Shown in pieces: positions 1-9,720 of a stretch of 64,000 nucleotides of DNA; the stretch's first letter is position 1, and each line of letters opens with the position of its first letter. The position numbers were made by a program, and so were the translations under genes. Where the stretch lies: assembly GCA_030549775.1 (NCBI GenBank), contig CM060174.1:23548693-23612692 (forward strand), written 5' to 3'. Source of the DNA: Tamarix chinensis (Eukaryota > Streptophyta > Magnoliopsida > Caryophyllales > Tamaricaceae). The notes beneath the pieces were generated by a model. It did no database searches and was not told the origin of the DNA. It saw nothing but the letters and a program-made list of their open reading frames with translations.

Positions 1-2
1 TC

Positions 3-430
3 CCTTTTTAAAATAGGATAATCTAGTTCCTTCCTACTCCTAAGTGATATGGCATTAATGGAACCCTTAAGATTTATCTCTAATTGCCTTGGAAGAATTT
101 TAAATGGCCTAAAAGAGGAATTAATTTGTTGGGACACTTGAATGATTTAGTTTTCCAGCATCTTATTGTGGGTGGCTAGATAATTAAATTTAGAGGCCAA
201 GATATTAATATCATCATTCATAATTCTATTTTATTTCCTCAACTCCTCAACTTTTTTACTCTGTGTGGTCACAAATTTCTCTAATTATGAGTCTAAAATG
301 GATTTTGGAGGGTTAAGAAAAGGTGGTCTAGGGTTTTGAAAACCTAGAGATATGAGATTTGATTAAGGAGTAGGGTTATGTGGTGGGTTCTTACATGAAA
401 GATTCAAACTTTATCCACCCTGGGTAGTTA
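3..430 (-). pseudogene. Athila-lineage Ty3/gypsy gag, C-terminal fragment
   Basis: Read on the minus strand, this stretch gives a degenerate gag tail with the block AISLRSRKELDYP near its lower-coordinate end (about 9-55). It corresponds to the conserved AITLRSGKEL block that closes the gag region of Athila-type elements. A helical, lysine- and glutamate-rich segment (QSKKVEELRK) precedes it, as expected in this lineage. The stretch carries stop codons and is cut at 430 by a long LTR-like sequence beginning TGTAACATTCC. In an intact element this part of Gag lies just ahead of the protease. The lineage rests on the closing block; the rest is a weak match. Confidence 0.6.
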
Positions 431-2489
431 TGTAACATTCCAAATTTTACTAATGAAAATTTTCAATTTATAGTGGAAGAATATAATCAAAATATTAGGT
501 GTTATTGCCATAATTGGCATAATTCTAGTTTACCATACCATCCTTATATTAATCATAAGGCTAAAACCATTCATAGTAAAATAAGGTAATTAGAAATGAG
601 AGAAACTTTTATAAATACAAATACAAATGTGGAGATGAATTCCGAGACACAATAATAGAATATAAGATAAGGGATACCATGGATCAAAGAATTCAAAAGG
701 TATTTGGGTAAAACCATCATCCAGATAATATAACTCTTTGCCCAAACACTCAGTATAGATAAAAGGTCACTCCTCTCCACATAATGCATCAAAAGTACCA
801 AAATTGTCTTGTTGTTCCTCAAAGACTTGCACAAAAGCATTTGGGTTATTGGTTCATAGGAATGAGTAGCACCCATAAAAAGGATGGTCATTATGCTACA
901 TATGGAGAGAGGTAAAAATACCATCAAGTCATGGTTACAGATAAAATTCATTCATAATAAATGATAAATACACATAAATTTTATGAAAAGTCTCATAGGT
1001 AAATATTAGTACATGCATCTTTATTAGATATAAATATTTTTATTATTTTATTTATGTTGAGTTCAGGGATCCCACTATCTTTAATCTAGTGGAACAGACT
1101 AAAGTACCATCTCAAGGATAACACACCCGAGCTACTATTATCATTAGTGGAATAGATATGAAAATATCACCTTCTCAAGGAAAAATGCTCTTGAGGAGCG
1201 GATATGAAAACATCACCTTGGTCCTGATTCATGTACTCTTCCACTTTAAATTATTAGTGTCATATCCATTAGGTTGCTTAATTAATATCCTTTTTCACAT
1301 TCTCATTCAAAATGAGCATAGGGTCACACTATTCTTAATATAGTGGAATGGACTAAATCCCCTTCTCAGGGATAATACACTTGAGCCACTATTCTCATTC
1401 TATGGAATGATTATGAAAATATAAACTTCTTAGGACAAAAAGCTTCTAAGCCACTATTATCATCTAGTGGAACAACTATGAAAAACATCACCTTAGCCTA
1501 GCTCACATGGTATTTCAATTTAAATGATCAATTTATTATTCAAGATTGAATCACAGGTACAAAACACATTAAACCAGGTAAGGACATCAAATAGGCCATA
1601 AGCCATTCTCTAGAGTTAAAATCTGTATCTCCCCAAAACCCTAATTTCACAATTTTTGCTTAAATTCTCCCATATTGAACATTTAGCCAGAAAATTTAGT
1701 ATATCTTCCTTAATTTTTATTATTACCGATGTATCCAAAATTAAGGGTCTAAATTATATATCATACACATGCAATAGTAGCTCTATCTCAAAAGTTACTA
1801 TTTATAAAGCTCATAAACCCTAATTTCATAGGTAAGTCATGAATTTTTCCATAAGGCTTATAAAATTACAAAATTCAATATAAATCACTAAAATGTCAAC
1901 ATTAACAACATATAAAATTTGTGGTCTAACTCTAATCGTTTACACATGTGATAATAAGACTACCGTTTTAAGGTTACTATTCCCAATTTATGCCTTTTTC
2001 TCATTTTTGGGGAACTTACGTCATTCATAATCACTCTAACAACTTCACATGATCTTATTAGTATATTTTAATCCTCTTAACACATTAAAATAAAAAAACT
2101 TCTTTATTAGTCCATACTGACCAAAACACCCTTATAGATAGCCGAAAGCTCTTATTTTATGAAAGTCATATATCCTTAATATCATTATTTCCAAATCCTC
2201 CATTTATCATCATGCATGTTAGATATACTTATTTCCCACTTATCATACTTTATTAGGCCTATAATACTCTTCCATAGATTATACTCATCCACAAAGATAC
2301 AATTTAGTGTAGTAAAATCATATTAGCCCATATTTAGAGTTTCATACTCTCTTCCTATCATATAAGCCATATGATCATATCATATCATTGACATCATGAA
2401 TTTAACCACATAATAAAAATATCATAATATTAAACATAGCTATGTAAGCATTTAATAGAAAACTCTAAAACATCGACTAGTATCCTTAT
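431..2489 (-). mobile_element. Long AT-rich gypsy LTR, truncated at its right side
   Basis: It begins TGTAACATTCC, the reverse-strand form of the LTR end seen elsewhere in this window. Within the first 60 bases it resembles the start of the LTR at 9,721 (shared AATTTT and AGTG-GGAAG blocks). At 860-900 it holds a degraded copy of the GAGTAGCACCCAT motif found at the same distance in other LTRs here. At 1,080-1,540 lie degenerate repeats containing CACTATTATCAT and TAGTGGAA, an eroded version of the minisatellite in the other LTRs. No clean TG...CA far end or TSD is visible, and the sequence passes into RT coding at about 2,490. It may be the 3' LTR of the element whose 5' LTR is at 9,721-13,364, joined by deletion. 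Confidence 0.5.
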
Positions 2490-3140
2490 GAAAAAGGCTC
2501 TAGTCTCTAAGACAAGACTTTAGGTCTCTAAGATTACTATATCTAAGGAAAGCCACTTGATCTCACCAGAACTTGCACATGGAGAGTTTGGTGCATATCT
2601 AGTGTTATCTCAACAATGCCAAAGTCTTCCTCAAGTGCTATTCATGCATCTCTCAATTGCCAGAGTATATGAGGATGTCGCCGATGAACACTACATCGAA
2701 ATAGTCCAAGAAAGGATGGAAGATTTGGTTTATAATGGACATGAAAGCTATTGAAGCATTAGTGAGTCTGAAGGTCATTTTTGTGAACTCATAATGGCCA
2801 TACCTTATCTAAAAAGTAGTCTTAGGGATGTCTTGTTCTACTATCCTTAGTTGATGGTAGCTTGACTGAAGGTCTATCTTAGAGAACACCTTGTCTGCCT
2901 TGAGTTGATTAAATAAGACATCGATACTTAGAAACTGATAACAATTCTTCATTGTCACCTAGTTCAAACCTCGATAATCGATGGACAACCTCAAGCTCCA
3001 ATCCTTCTTCTTTACAAATAAAGTTGCTCATCGCAATAGTCGACGTGATCCATGTAAAGGGATTAGGTTCACACTTCTAGTATAAAACCCTAATACCCTT
3101 GGGGTCCTCATAGAACCAGACATTCTTTCTTGCAATTGAT
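2490..3140 (-). pseudogene. Tekay/Del-type gypsy reverse transcriptase (degenerate)
   Basis: The minus strand encodes a Ty3/gypsy RT core: LFVKKKDWSLRLSIDYRGLN, then [32 protein letters not shown] and FIGDILIYS. These match the chromoviral RT blocks for substrate binding and catalysis. The catalytic aspartate pair reads GD instead of DD, and there are several stops and frame shifts, so it cannot be active. It lies directly downstream of the protease (3,147-3,473) in the normal gypsy order. Coding similarity fades near 2,490, where an LTR-like sequence begins; RNase H and integrase are missing. Confidence 0.85.
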
Positions 3141-3146
3141 TACTGC

Positions 3147-3473
3147 TTAGTACTTCCCCAACATATCCATCCCAATGATCATATCAAAGTTGAGTAGTTC
3201 GAGTTCTTTGAGGTCCAACATAAATTCAATTACTCCCACTATTAGAGTCACTCCTTGATAGAATGTAGAGAAATCAATCCTATCCCCCAAATTCAACACA
3301 ACATAAGTATAAATACTACGGGAAGGAGATAAGGCAGCTCTAGCTACAATTGTAGATGACACAAAGGAGTTTGATGCAGAAGACTCAAACAATACGCAAG
3401 CAGAGAAGGTAGAGATAATAAGAATATCGGTTACCACACCTGCCTGACATTCTACCTCTATCTGACTCATCAC
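3147..3473 (-). pseudogene. Tekay/Del-type gypsy aspartic protease
   Basis: This 108-residue open stretch matches the retropepsin domain of Del/Tekay elements: VVTDILIISTFSACVLFESS near the start and NFDMIIGMDMLGKY at the end (family form FDVILGMDWL). The active-site triad usually written D-S/T-G reads E-S-S here, so the enzyme is expected to be dead. In the living element it cleaves the Gag-Pol polyprotein. Upstream gag is separated from it by the solo LTR at 3,528-8,284; downstream RT follows at once. Confidence 0.85.
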
Positions 3474-4577
3474 GTTTAAGCATCCACCTAATAGAATTCC
3501 TCACCACTTGCTGATCCTCACCTTGATTGAAATGCCCCAAAAAATTTCTAATTTTAAATAGTATATTTAAATGAGGTTTTATTATAATATTTAATTATGT
3601 ATATTATTTTATTTAAAATAAAAGAAAATTAATTAGGGCAAATCGAGAATAAATTTATAAGTATTTTAATTAGGAGGAATTTGGGTATTTTGACTAATTA
3701 AATATTTTAATTTGGGAATTTATTTAAATAAATTATTTTATTTAAAATAAGAAAGAGAAAATAGTTCCAAATTAATATTATTTTTATAAATAATTTAATG
3801 GAAGAAAATTAGGGTGTTTTGCTAGTTAAAATGGAATTTATGGAAAACCTTTTAAAAATCCTAATTAAGCCTAAAAAGGGATTTAAATATTATTTTATTT
3901 AAATATTATTATTTTTAAATATCTTAAATATTCAGATTAATTTAATTGGCCTAATCTAATTATTTTCTCTTTTCCTTTTTCCCTTTTTCTTTTTCTTTCT
4001 TCCTTTTTCCTTTCTTTTTCTTTCTTTTTCTTCTTTTTCTTTTTCTTTTTCTTTTCCTCGCCGACGGGGCCCAGCGCAGCGGCCCAGTTTCCCCCGCCTT
4101 CCTTTCCTTCGGCCCAGCTCGCGCGGCGTCTTTCTTCTGCCGTCTCTGCGCTGCGTTTTGATCCAGTTACCACTGAAACTCACCGTTTCATTTAATGACC
4201 CCTTCGACCCGCGCCCGACCGCCCGGTTCTCCCCTTTTTTTTCTTTTCTTTCCCGGCTGACCCGACTGCCTCCCTTCCTTCTTCCTTCTTCCTCCCTTCT
4301 CCTCCGTCGACGATGGTGCAGTCCCGGCATCGTTAATGGCATCTCCGGCTACGGTGATTAATACCGGGCGTTTCTTGCCTCTTTGTCTTCCTCTTAACTC
4401 CAGGAATAAATTGGAATAATTATTAGACGTTAAATCTCGCCCGTTTCCTCTCCCCAGCCTCGCGAACTATCGAATCAACCCAAACGTTGGTCGAGCGTTT
4501 TCCGCCGCCGCTGCACAAATTCTCGCACCCCATAACTTCCTGCCGACCCCCAAAACCCTATTATACCATCTACAATC

Positions 4578-4585
4578 TATAAATA
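4578..4585 (+). promoter_or_regulatory. TATA box of the solo LTR
   Basis: TATAAATA lies 1,050 bases from the LTR start, followed by GCTGG and a C-rich leader. The same octamer sits 1,015 and about 1,120 bases into the two other full-length relatives (36,929 and 55,021, the latter on the minus strand). The conserved position supports a real RNA polymerase II promoter; U3 would be about 1.05 kb. Confidence 0.75.
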
Positions 4586-5577
4586 GCTGGATTGTATGAG
4601 TTTTTGGAGTTTGTTCTTCCCTGAGACCCTAAGCCCGAGTACCGGCCACCGCGACTTCAGACGCGTATTCCGCCGCCGTTAGCCAACTTCAACGCCACCT
4701 CCGCATTCCAAATTATTCCCTGCATCGCCCTCTAGTTAACTAAACCATTTTCAGCCTTCGATTCTTCTTACACGATCCTCCATAACCTTGCAAAATTGGC
4801 TGCTTGTTTCGCCGGAATTTTGACCCCGAAGCCTTAAACCACCTTCCGCCGCCGTGCGCCGCCACCTTTGGCTGCACCACCACCATCATTTTGTCCCTCT
4901 CCTCCTGGGCAACAATAAACACCTCTTATATCACCTCAATTCTCCCTATCTTTTTCCCAACATCCATCTTTCCCTCTTTTCTTCCCTTTTTCCGGCTGCC
5001 GCCGCCGCCGCCGTGCACCACCGCCGGTGCCGCCTATCCCCACCAGCTTAAGGTTGAACCCTAGACCCTCTCAACCATTTTCCATATTATTATAAGCCTT
5101 GATTTAATTTATTTCAATTATTTACATATAAATACCATTATTTTTATTCTTATTATGTTTTATTATTATTTGATATAAAATTTATGCTGAATTGTACTTA
5201 CAAGGTAGATAGTGGTAATAAAATAATTATATTGTTAGTTTCGAATTTTAAGTTATTAATTGAATCATGATAGGATTATTATCATTCTTCTTCTTATTAT
5301 TATTATTAATATTATAATTATTAGAATAATTATTATTAACATTTTATTATTTATTCTGGAAAATATTAGGCCTTAATTTTGTATTAACATTCGCACTTAT
5401 TTATTTTAGTATTATTATTTCTACTGTTCTTATAACCATTGATAATAATATTATCATTATCTTTATTATTTCAATATTATTATATATGTTATTAATTTTA
5501 TTATTAATATTAAATAAATGGTAAGTCATTAGTTATAAGTAGGGTCGAAACCCCACTTTAAATTTTAAAGCTTATAT

Positions 5578-5581
5578 ATTA

Positions 5582-5631
<50 letters not shown>

Positions 5632-5640
5632 GTTATTATT
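5578..5640 (+). repeat. (ATT)n microsatellite
   Basis: A nearly pure run of ATT/TTA triplets inside the LTR leader, surrounded by further ATT-rich tracts from 5,280 to 5,720. Equivalent ATT-rich tracts occupy the same part of the LTR at 35,914-41,121. Confidence 0.9.
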
Positions 5641-5820
5641 TATATTCTCATTGATACTAGTTTTATTATCCTTGATATTATTATATTAGTATCATTATTA
5701 TTATTAGGGTAAAGTCTTTAATCCTATATTATCAAGGTTTATAATATCTCTATTATTTTTATGTCGTTAGCAAAGTTAGAATTTTGTTAAGGTTATTTTA
5801 TTAGTATGTTATTATTTGGG

Positions 5821-5880
5821 CAAAGCCCTAAGGAGGCGGAGGAGCATGCTCCAAGACCGGTGTCGTTTCAGGTAAGGGGT
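5821..5880 (+). promoter_or_regulatory. Conserved LTR leader block ending in a splice-donor consensus
   Basis: A 60-base block AAAGCCCTAAGGAG...GAGCATGCTCCAAG...CAGGTAAGG. It recurs at 38,461-38,520 and, inverted, at 53,690-53,757, although the flanking sequence is diverged. It contains the palindrome GAGCATGCTC and ends with the 5' splice-site consensus AG|GTAAG in all three copies. Use as a splice donor in the leader RNA is inference. Confidence 0.6.
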
Positions 5881-7149
5881 GCTAAGGCCTTTTGTGTGCT
5901 AATGTGCATTGTGTTCCTTATATGTTATGCATCCTAGGTTATTATTGTAATTATTGTATATTTGGTATGGCATGGAGTACAAGCATGCTTTGTGTTGCTA
6001 TATGGCATGTGTACTATGTGTATGGAATAATATATGTTTACATGTGACCCTAAAAGACATGCATGTAAGGATGTTGGTATGGTTTGTACAGGGAAAAGGA
6101 TGAAAAATAAGGATGGAGAAAGAAGTTGATCAAGGGGTATGAGTTGACCTAAGTATTTTAATGATTTATGAGAGGAAGAATAAAATGGGAAATGTAGGGT
6201 TTTGTGGGAGACAATATAATTTATGACGTTATATGGGAGAATTGAATTTATGGTTTGTTAGGGAGAATCTAGTTTATGATGTTTTTTGGGAGAATGTAAT
6301 TTATGATATTATATGGGAGGATCTAATTTGTGGCTATGAAAGGGGAGAATCTAATCAATTGTATTATGTGGACAAATATTTGGGTTTTATATGATTTAAA
6401 TCTTTGTGTTGGTATGGATTGAATTTAGGGTTTTGTGTGAATGAATCGTTGGGTTTAATATGGTTGAATGTAGGGTTTTGTAAGGATGAATCTTCGGGTT
6501 TATGTGAATTGAATCTAGGGTTTGGTAAGGATGAATATTTGGTTGGTATGGATTTAATTTAGGGTATTGTATGATGGAATCTTGGGTTTTGTGTGGTGGT
6601 ATTAGGGTTGCGTGGTGGAGTTAGGGTTTTGTATGGGAGTTAATGATTGCATGGAATTTAGGGTTTACATGAAAAGTTCGAATGGTTGCATGGGGAGATT
6701 AATGTCTGCATGGGTATGAAATTTACGTGTCGAAAGTTAATTTGGGATGTAAGGAAGGTAATGTAAGTATTATTCGGGTGTTGAACTATTTTGGATGAAA
6801 AATAGTACGTGGAGCATTATGAGTGTATGGAAGAGATTGAATTAGGGTTTGGAGTAATGAACTCTGGGTTGTTGTGATTAATTAGGGTTGGAGTGGATAA
6901 TTGTGGTTTGTTATGATTAACTAAGGCGTGGAGTGGCTAATTATGGTTGTTATGGTTAAATAGGGTTTGGAGTGGTTAACTTTGTTGTGGTTAATTGAGG
7001 TTTGTGGTGGCTGATTAGGGTTTTTGTGTTATCATGTGCATGTGGTAATTAAAGTGTGATTATGATGGTGGAATTTTATGATTCGTGCATACCCATGGTG
7101 GAAACTTTTGAATAAGATACTTAAGACACTAATTATTTAAAGTGGATGA

Positions 7150-7515
7150 TCGTTGAGACGGGACCAACCGATCCACCGGTTCGGAATAGTGGTTAGGGTT
7201 TTTACCCTATGTGTGACCGATCCACCGGTTATAATAGTGGTTAGAGCAGGATGCTCTATGCATAAACCGATCCACCGGTTATAATAGTAGGGGTTCCCGA
7301 GCTCAACAACCGCAAACCAAAGTTTTGCTAAAATGCCTAAAAGATACTAATTATTTACAGTAGAACACCATGCGAGCCGGGGCCAACCGATCCACCGGTT
7401 AGGAATAGTGGTTAGGACGCGTAGTCCTATGTGTATCCAATCCACCGGGTATAATAGTGGTTAGGGTATGATACCCTATGTGCCTCCGATCCACCGACTA
7501 TAATAGTGGGGGCTT
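7150..7515 (+). repeat. LTR minisatellite, CCGATCCACCGG...TAATAGTGG units
   Basis: Six diverged units, each with a core CCACCGGTTATAATAGTGG or close variant, arranged as two groups of three. A spacer between them contains ACTAATTATTTACAGTAGAACACC. The two-triplet layout is also seen in the LTRs at 21,289-26,047 and 52,103-56,141. Confidence 0.85.
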
Positions 7516-8143
7516 TCGTATTCGCATGGATTTGATAAAAAGCATGGTGTGTAATGACTTCTGATAAAAGATTAATTAAATAATTAATTTGGACTATGAT
7601 TGGACCTTTATGTATGTACCTGAATGATTGGTCGATATTATGATATGATGATGGTCTTTATGATCTTTTATTATTATGCGTGATTTTATGTGCTTATGTG
7701 TTGGCCTTAGTGCTCGGTTACCTTACTCAGTACGTAGCGTACTGATCACCCTTTTCATAGGTGCTGCTCATTCCCATGAGTAGCATGCCCTTCTGACTTG
7801 CGCAGGTGGGCGAGACATCAGTTGGGGCTGAGTGTCGAGCATGATTGGGCTTAAAGTTCGAGAGTGTCGTGGCCGTAATTTTCTTCATGTGGTTTCATTT
7901 CATTATGATACTTCTTCTTATTCGCGTTTACTCTTTTTAATTTATTACCTTGTATTAAGTGTTTTGACTTAACCATTTATAAATTGTAAGATTATTCCCT
8001 TCGAGGAATTTTGATTTCGCACTCTGATTCTTATTCTATTATGGTTCATAAACGTTTATGCATACTCTGATTATAATGTATGATCTTTTGAGTTCTTTTA
8101 TGAACCGCTGGTTTGAGTTAATGTAAATCTTTTCTTAGCCTTA

Positions 8144-8191
8144 GCACTTGGTACAGGAAAGGTCGGAGAGAACTGGTCTGGTACTAAGTGT
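8144..8191 (+). other. Conserved stem-loop near the LTR 3' end
   Basis: Arms CACTTGGTAC and GTACTAAGTG pair at 9 of 10 positions plus a G-T, around a loop of about 26 bases that includes AACTGGTCTG. The same paired structure occurs in three other LTRs (40,976-41,021; 52,189-52,235; 21,387-21,432) with different arm bases. The block GTGTGGCGGTAAC follows. A role in RNA processing or packaging is inference. Confidence 0.6.
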
Positions 8192-8289
8192 GGCGGTAAC
8201 ATTCCCAAAATTCACAAGTTTAAGTATTTCTATTTTAATTGCTTCCGTTTTAAAAAAAAAATTAGTGAATTTTGGGGTGTTACATTGAT

Positions 8290-9480
8290 GGAAAGGGAAA
8301 GGCCGCAAACCTTTGGGTTGACTAGCTCGACTAGCGCCACTAGCTAGCGATAGTGGAACTCACTAATTCTATAAGTGTAGCTGCTGGATCAATCCAATAC
8401 TCTAAGCTCTTAACTGGCTCCTCTTTAAGCTACCACTCGAACTCAACACTCATATGCTCTGTACCCCACTATGCCACATCCATGACACGTCATCTTTTTG
8501 CCTCTATTGTTTACCGTCGAGTGATCTGTATCACATCATTTGTCGTTGTAGTACCTCTCCTCTACACGTCACCTACAAAAACCTCCAACCCAAGGTAGTG
8601 ACCCCATGCTTCTACCATATATAGGAAACAAGCTACCTCCTGAAATGACCTTCTTGTCGCAGGGATGCTTGCGACCTTCAAACTTTCTCTTGCTCTATTA
8701 CTTAGCACTCTGGGCCTAGATGACTTGGGATGCCTCCAAAGCTTTCTCATACATCCCTACCATATCTAATAGAGCAACTCCCACCAAAAGCTACTAATAT
8801 TGGATCCCTCGCCCAATCTTGAAGCGATGAACTTGCATCACCTCGTTTGCCTCCATTTGTTGAGTGAAGTAGACCAAGTCCATCAATCGAGTGTAGTACT
8901 CCTCGATGGATATACCCCTTTGCGGAAGAGACATAAACTCATCATACTTCTTCATATAGAGGTGAGTTAGGTAGAAATGGGCTTTTATTGCCTCCAATAA
9001 TGGTCCCCATCCCATAGGTTCTCTAGCCCTACATTGGACACTCCTATACCATATTTCTGCCCTTCCTCTCAAGTAATACACCACCACATCAACCCTACTA
9101 TCTCTAGGGCAATAACAGGTTGTAAAGGTCTTCTCCATATCCTAAATCCATCATTCCATGATATCAGGGTCCTCCTAGCCCTTGAAGATCCGTGGGTGAT
9201 GATGCCTAGCCCTCTTAAGCCAATATTCCAAGACTAGTCTAGCTACTAGCAACAGTGGTGGTTGTAGTTCTCATATCTGGCATTGCATGTAGGCTCTAAC
9301 AGTCTCTATGAATGCCTCTATGTGCTCATAGCGACGGTTAGTGATCATCGATTCATAAAGACTAGAAGTAATTAGGGACAAAATTCAGTTTATTGAGTAC
9401 TAAGACTCACACAAAGGCTATCTATGACTCATTCTCAACCACACTATCACTTACGGACATTACGGGGCTGAAGATATTTA
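8290..9480 (-). pseudogene. Tekay/Del-type gypsy gag (degenerate)
   Basis: The minus strand encodes a retrotransposon gag domain: an N-terminal proline-containing head (HHPRIFKG, then DPD at about 9,160-9,210), the core EKTFTTCYCPRDSRVDVVVY and ISIEEYYTRLMDLVYF (8,794-9,138), and a zinc knuckle CHGCGIVGYRAYEC near 8,445-8,495. In the knuckle the C-C-H-C histidine is tyrosine. Stops break the frame in several places, so it is dead. Gag would form the virus-like particle around the element RNA. It sits between a primer-binding site and 5' LTR at higher coordinates and, after the inserted solo LTR, protease and RT at lower coordinates, which fits one element on the minus strand. Confidence 0.85.
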
Positions 9481-9705
9481 AATTTGCCAAAATAAATATT
9501 AGAGGGAAAAAGTTTTAGAAATACCATCTTGTTGTATCAACATGAAGATCATTGAGAACAACACATTTTAAGGGAACTCTTTGATAAAACTTAGGGTATC
9601 AGCTAAATTATTTTCAAAAGCAATGAACTTTTAGCAAAAACTCTCTATTAAAAACATATGGTATTAGCTTAAAAATTCTTAAAAGATGAATGTCTTTTAG
9701 AAAAA

Positions 9706-9718
9706 TCTACGATACCAA
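9706..9718 (-). other. Degenerate tRNA-iMet primer-binding site
   Basis: On the minus strand, two bases inside the LTR that ends at 9,721, the sequence TGGTATCGTAGAT matches the plant initiator-Met primer site TGGTATCAGAGCC at 9 of 13 positions. Its position next to the LTR and upstream of gag is what makes the call credible. Confidence 0.55.
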
Positions 9719-9720
9719 TC

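Larger units (their letters stand above)
3528..8284 (+). mobile_element. 4.76-kb solo LTR, Tekay/Del-like, perfect TSD
   Basis: It starts TGAAATGCCCC and ends GGGGTGTTACA (TG...CA), with the direct repeat TTGAT at 3,523-3,527 and 8,285-8,289, the 5-bp TSD expected of LTR elements. The inside has no gag or pol. In order it holds an AT-rich U3, a TATA box (4,578), a GC/CT-rich leader (about 4,050-5,060), ATT microsatellites, a conserved block with splice-donor consensus (5,821-5,880), GGGTTT-rich degenerate repeats (about 6,400-7,030), a minisatellite (7,150-7,515) and a stem-loop (8,144-8,190). It interrupts a Tekay-type element between gag and protease. Assignment to the Tekay/Del lineage is inference, from LTR length, the terminal motif and likeness to the LTR adjoining Tekay gag at 9,721. 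Confidence 0.9.

Noticed and set aside
3937..4342. Lysine/arginine-rich minus-strand frames
   Set aside because: Reverse strand of a CTTTTT-rich tract ahead of the LTR promoter; low complexity only.
7160..7515. CRISPR-like array (regular spaced repeats)
   Set aside because: Units and spacers are both repetitive, spacers are related to each other, and the context is a plant LTR; this is a minisatellite.
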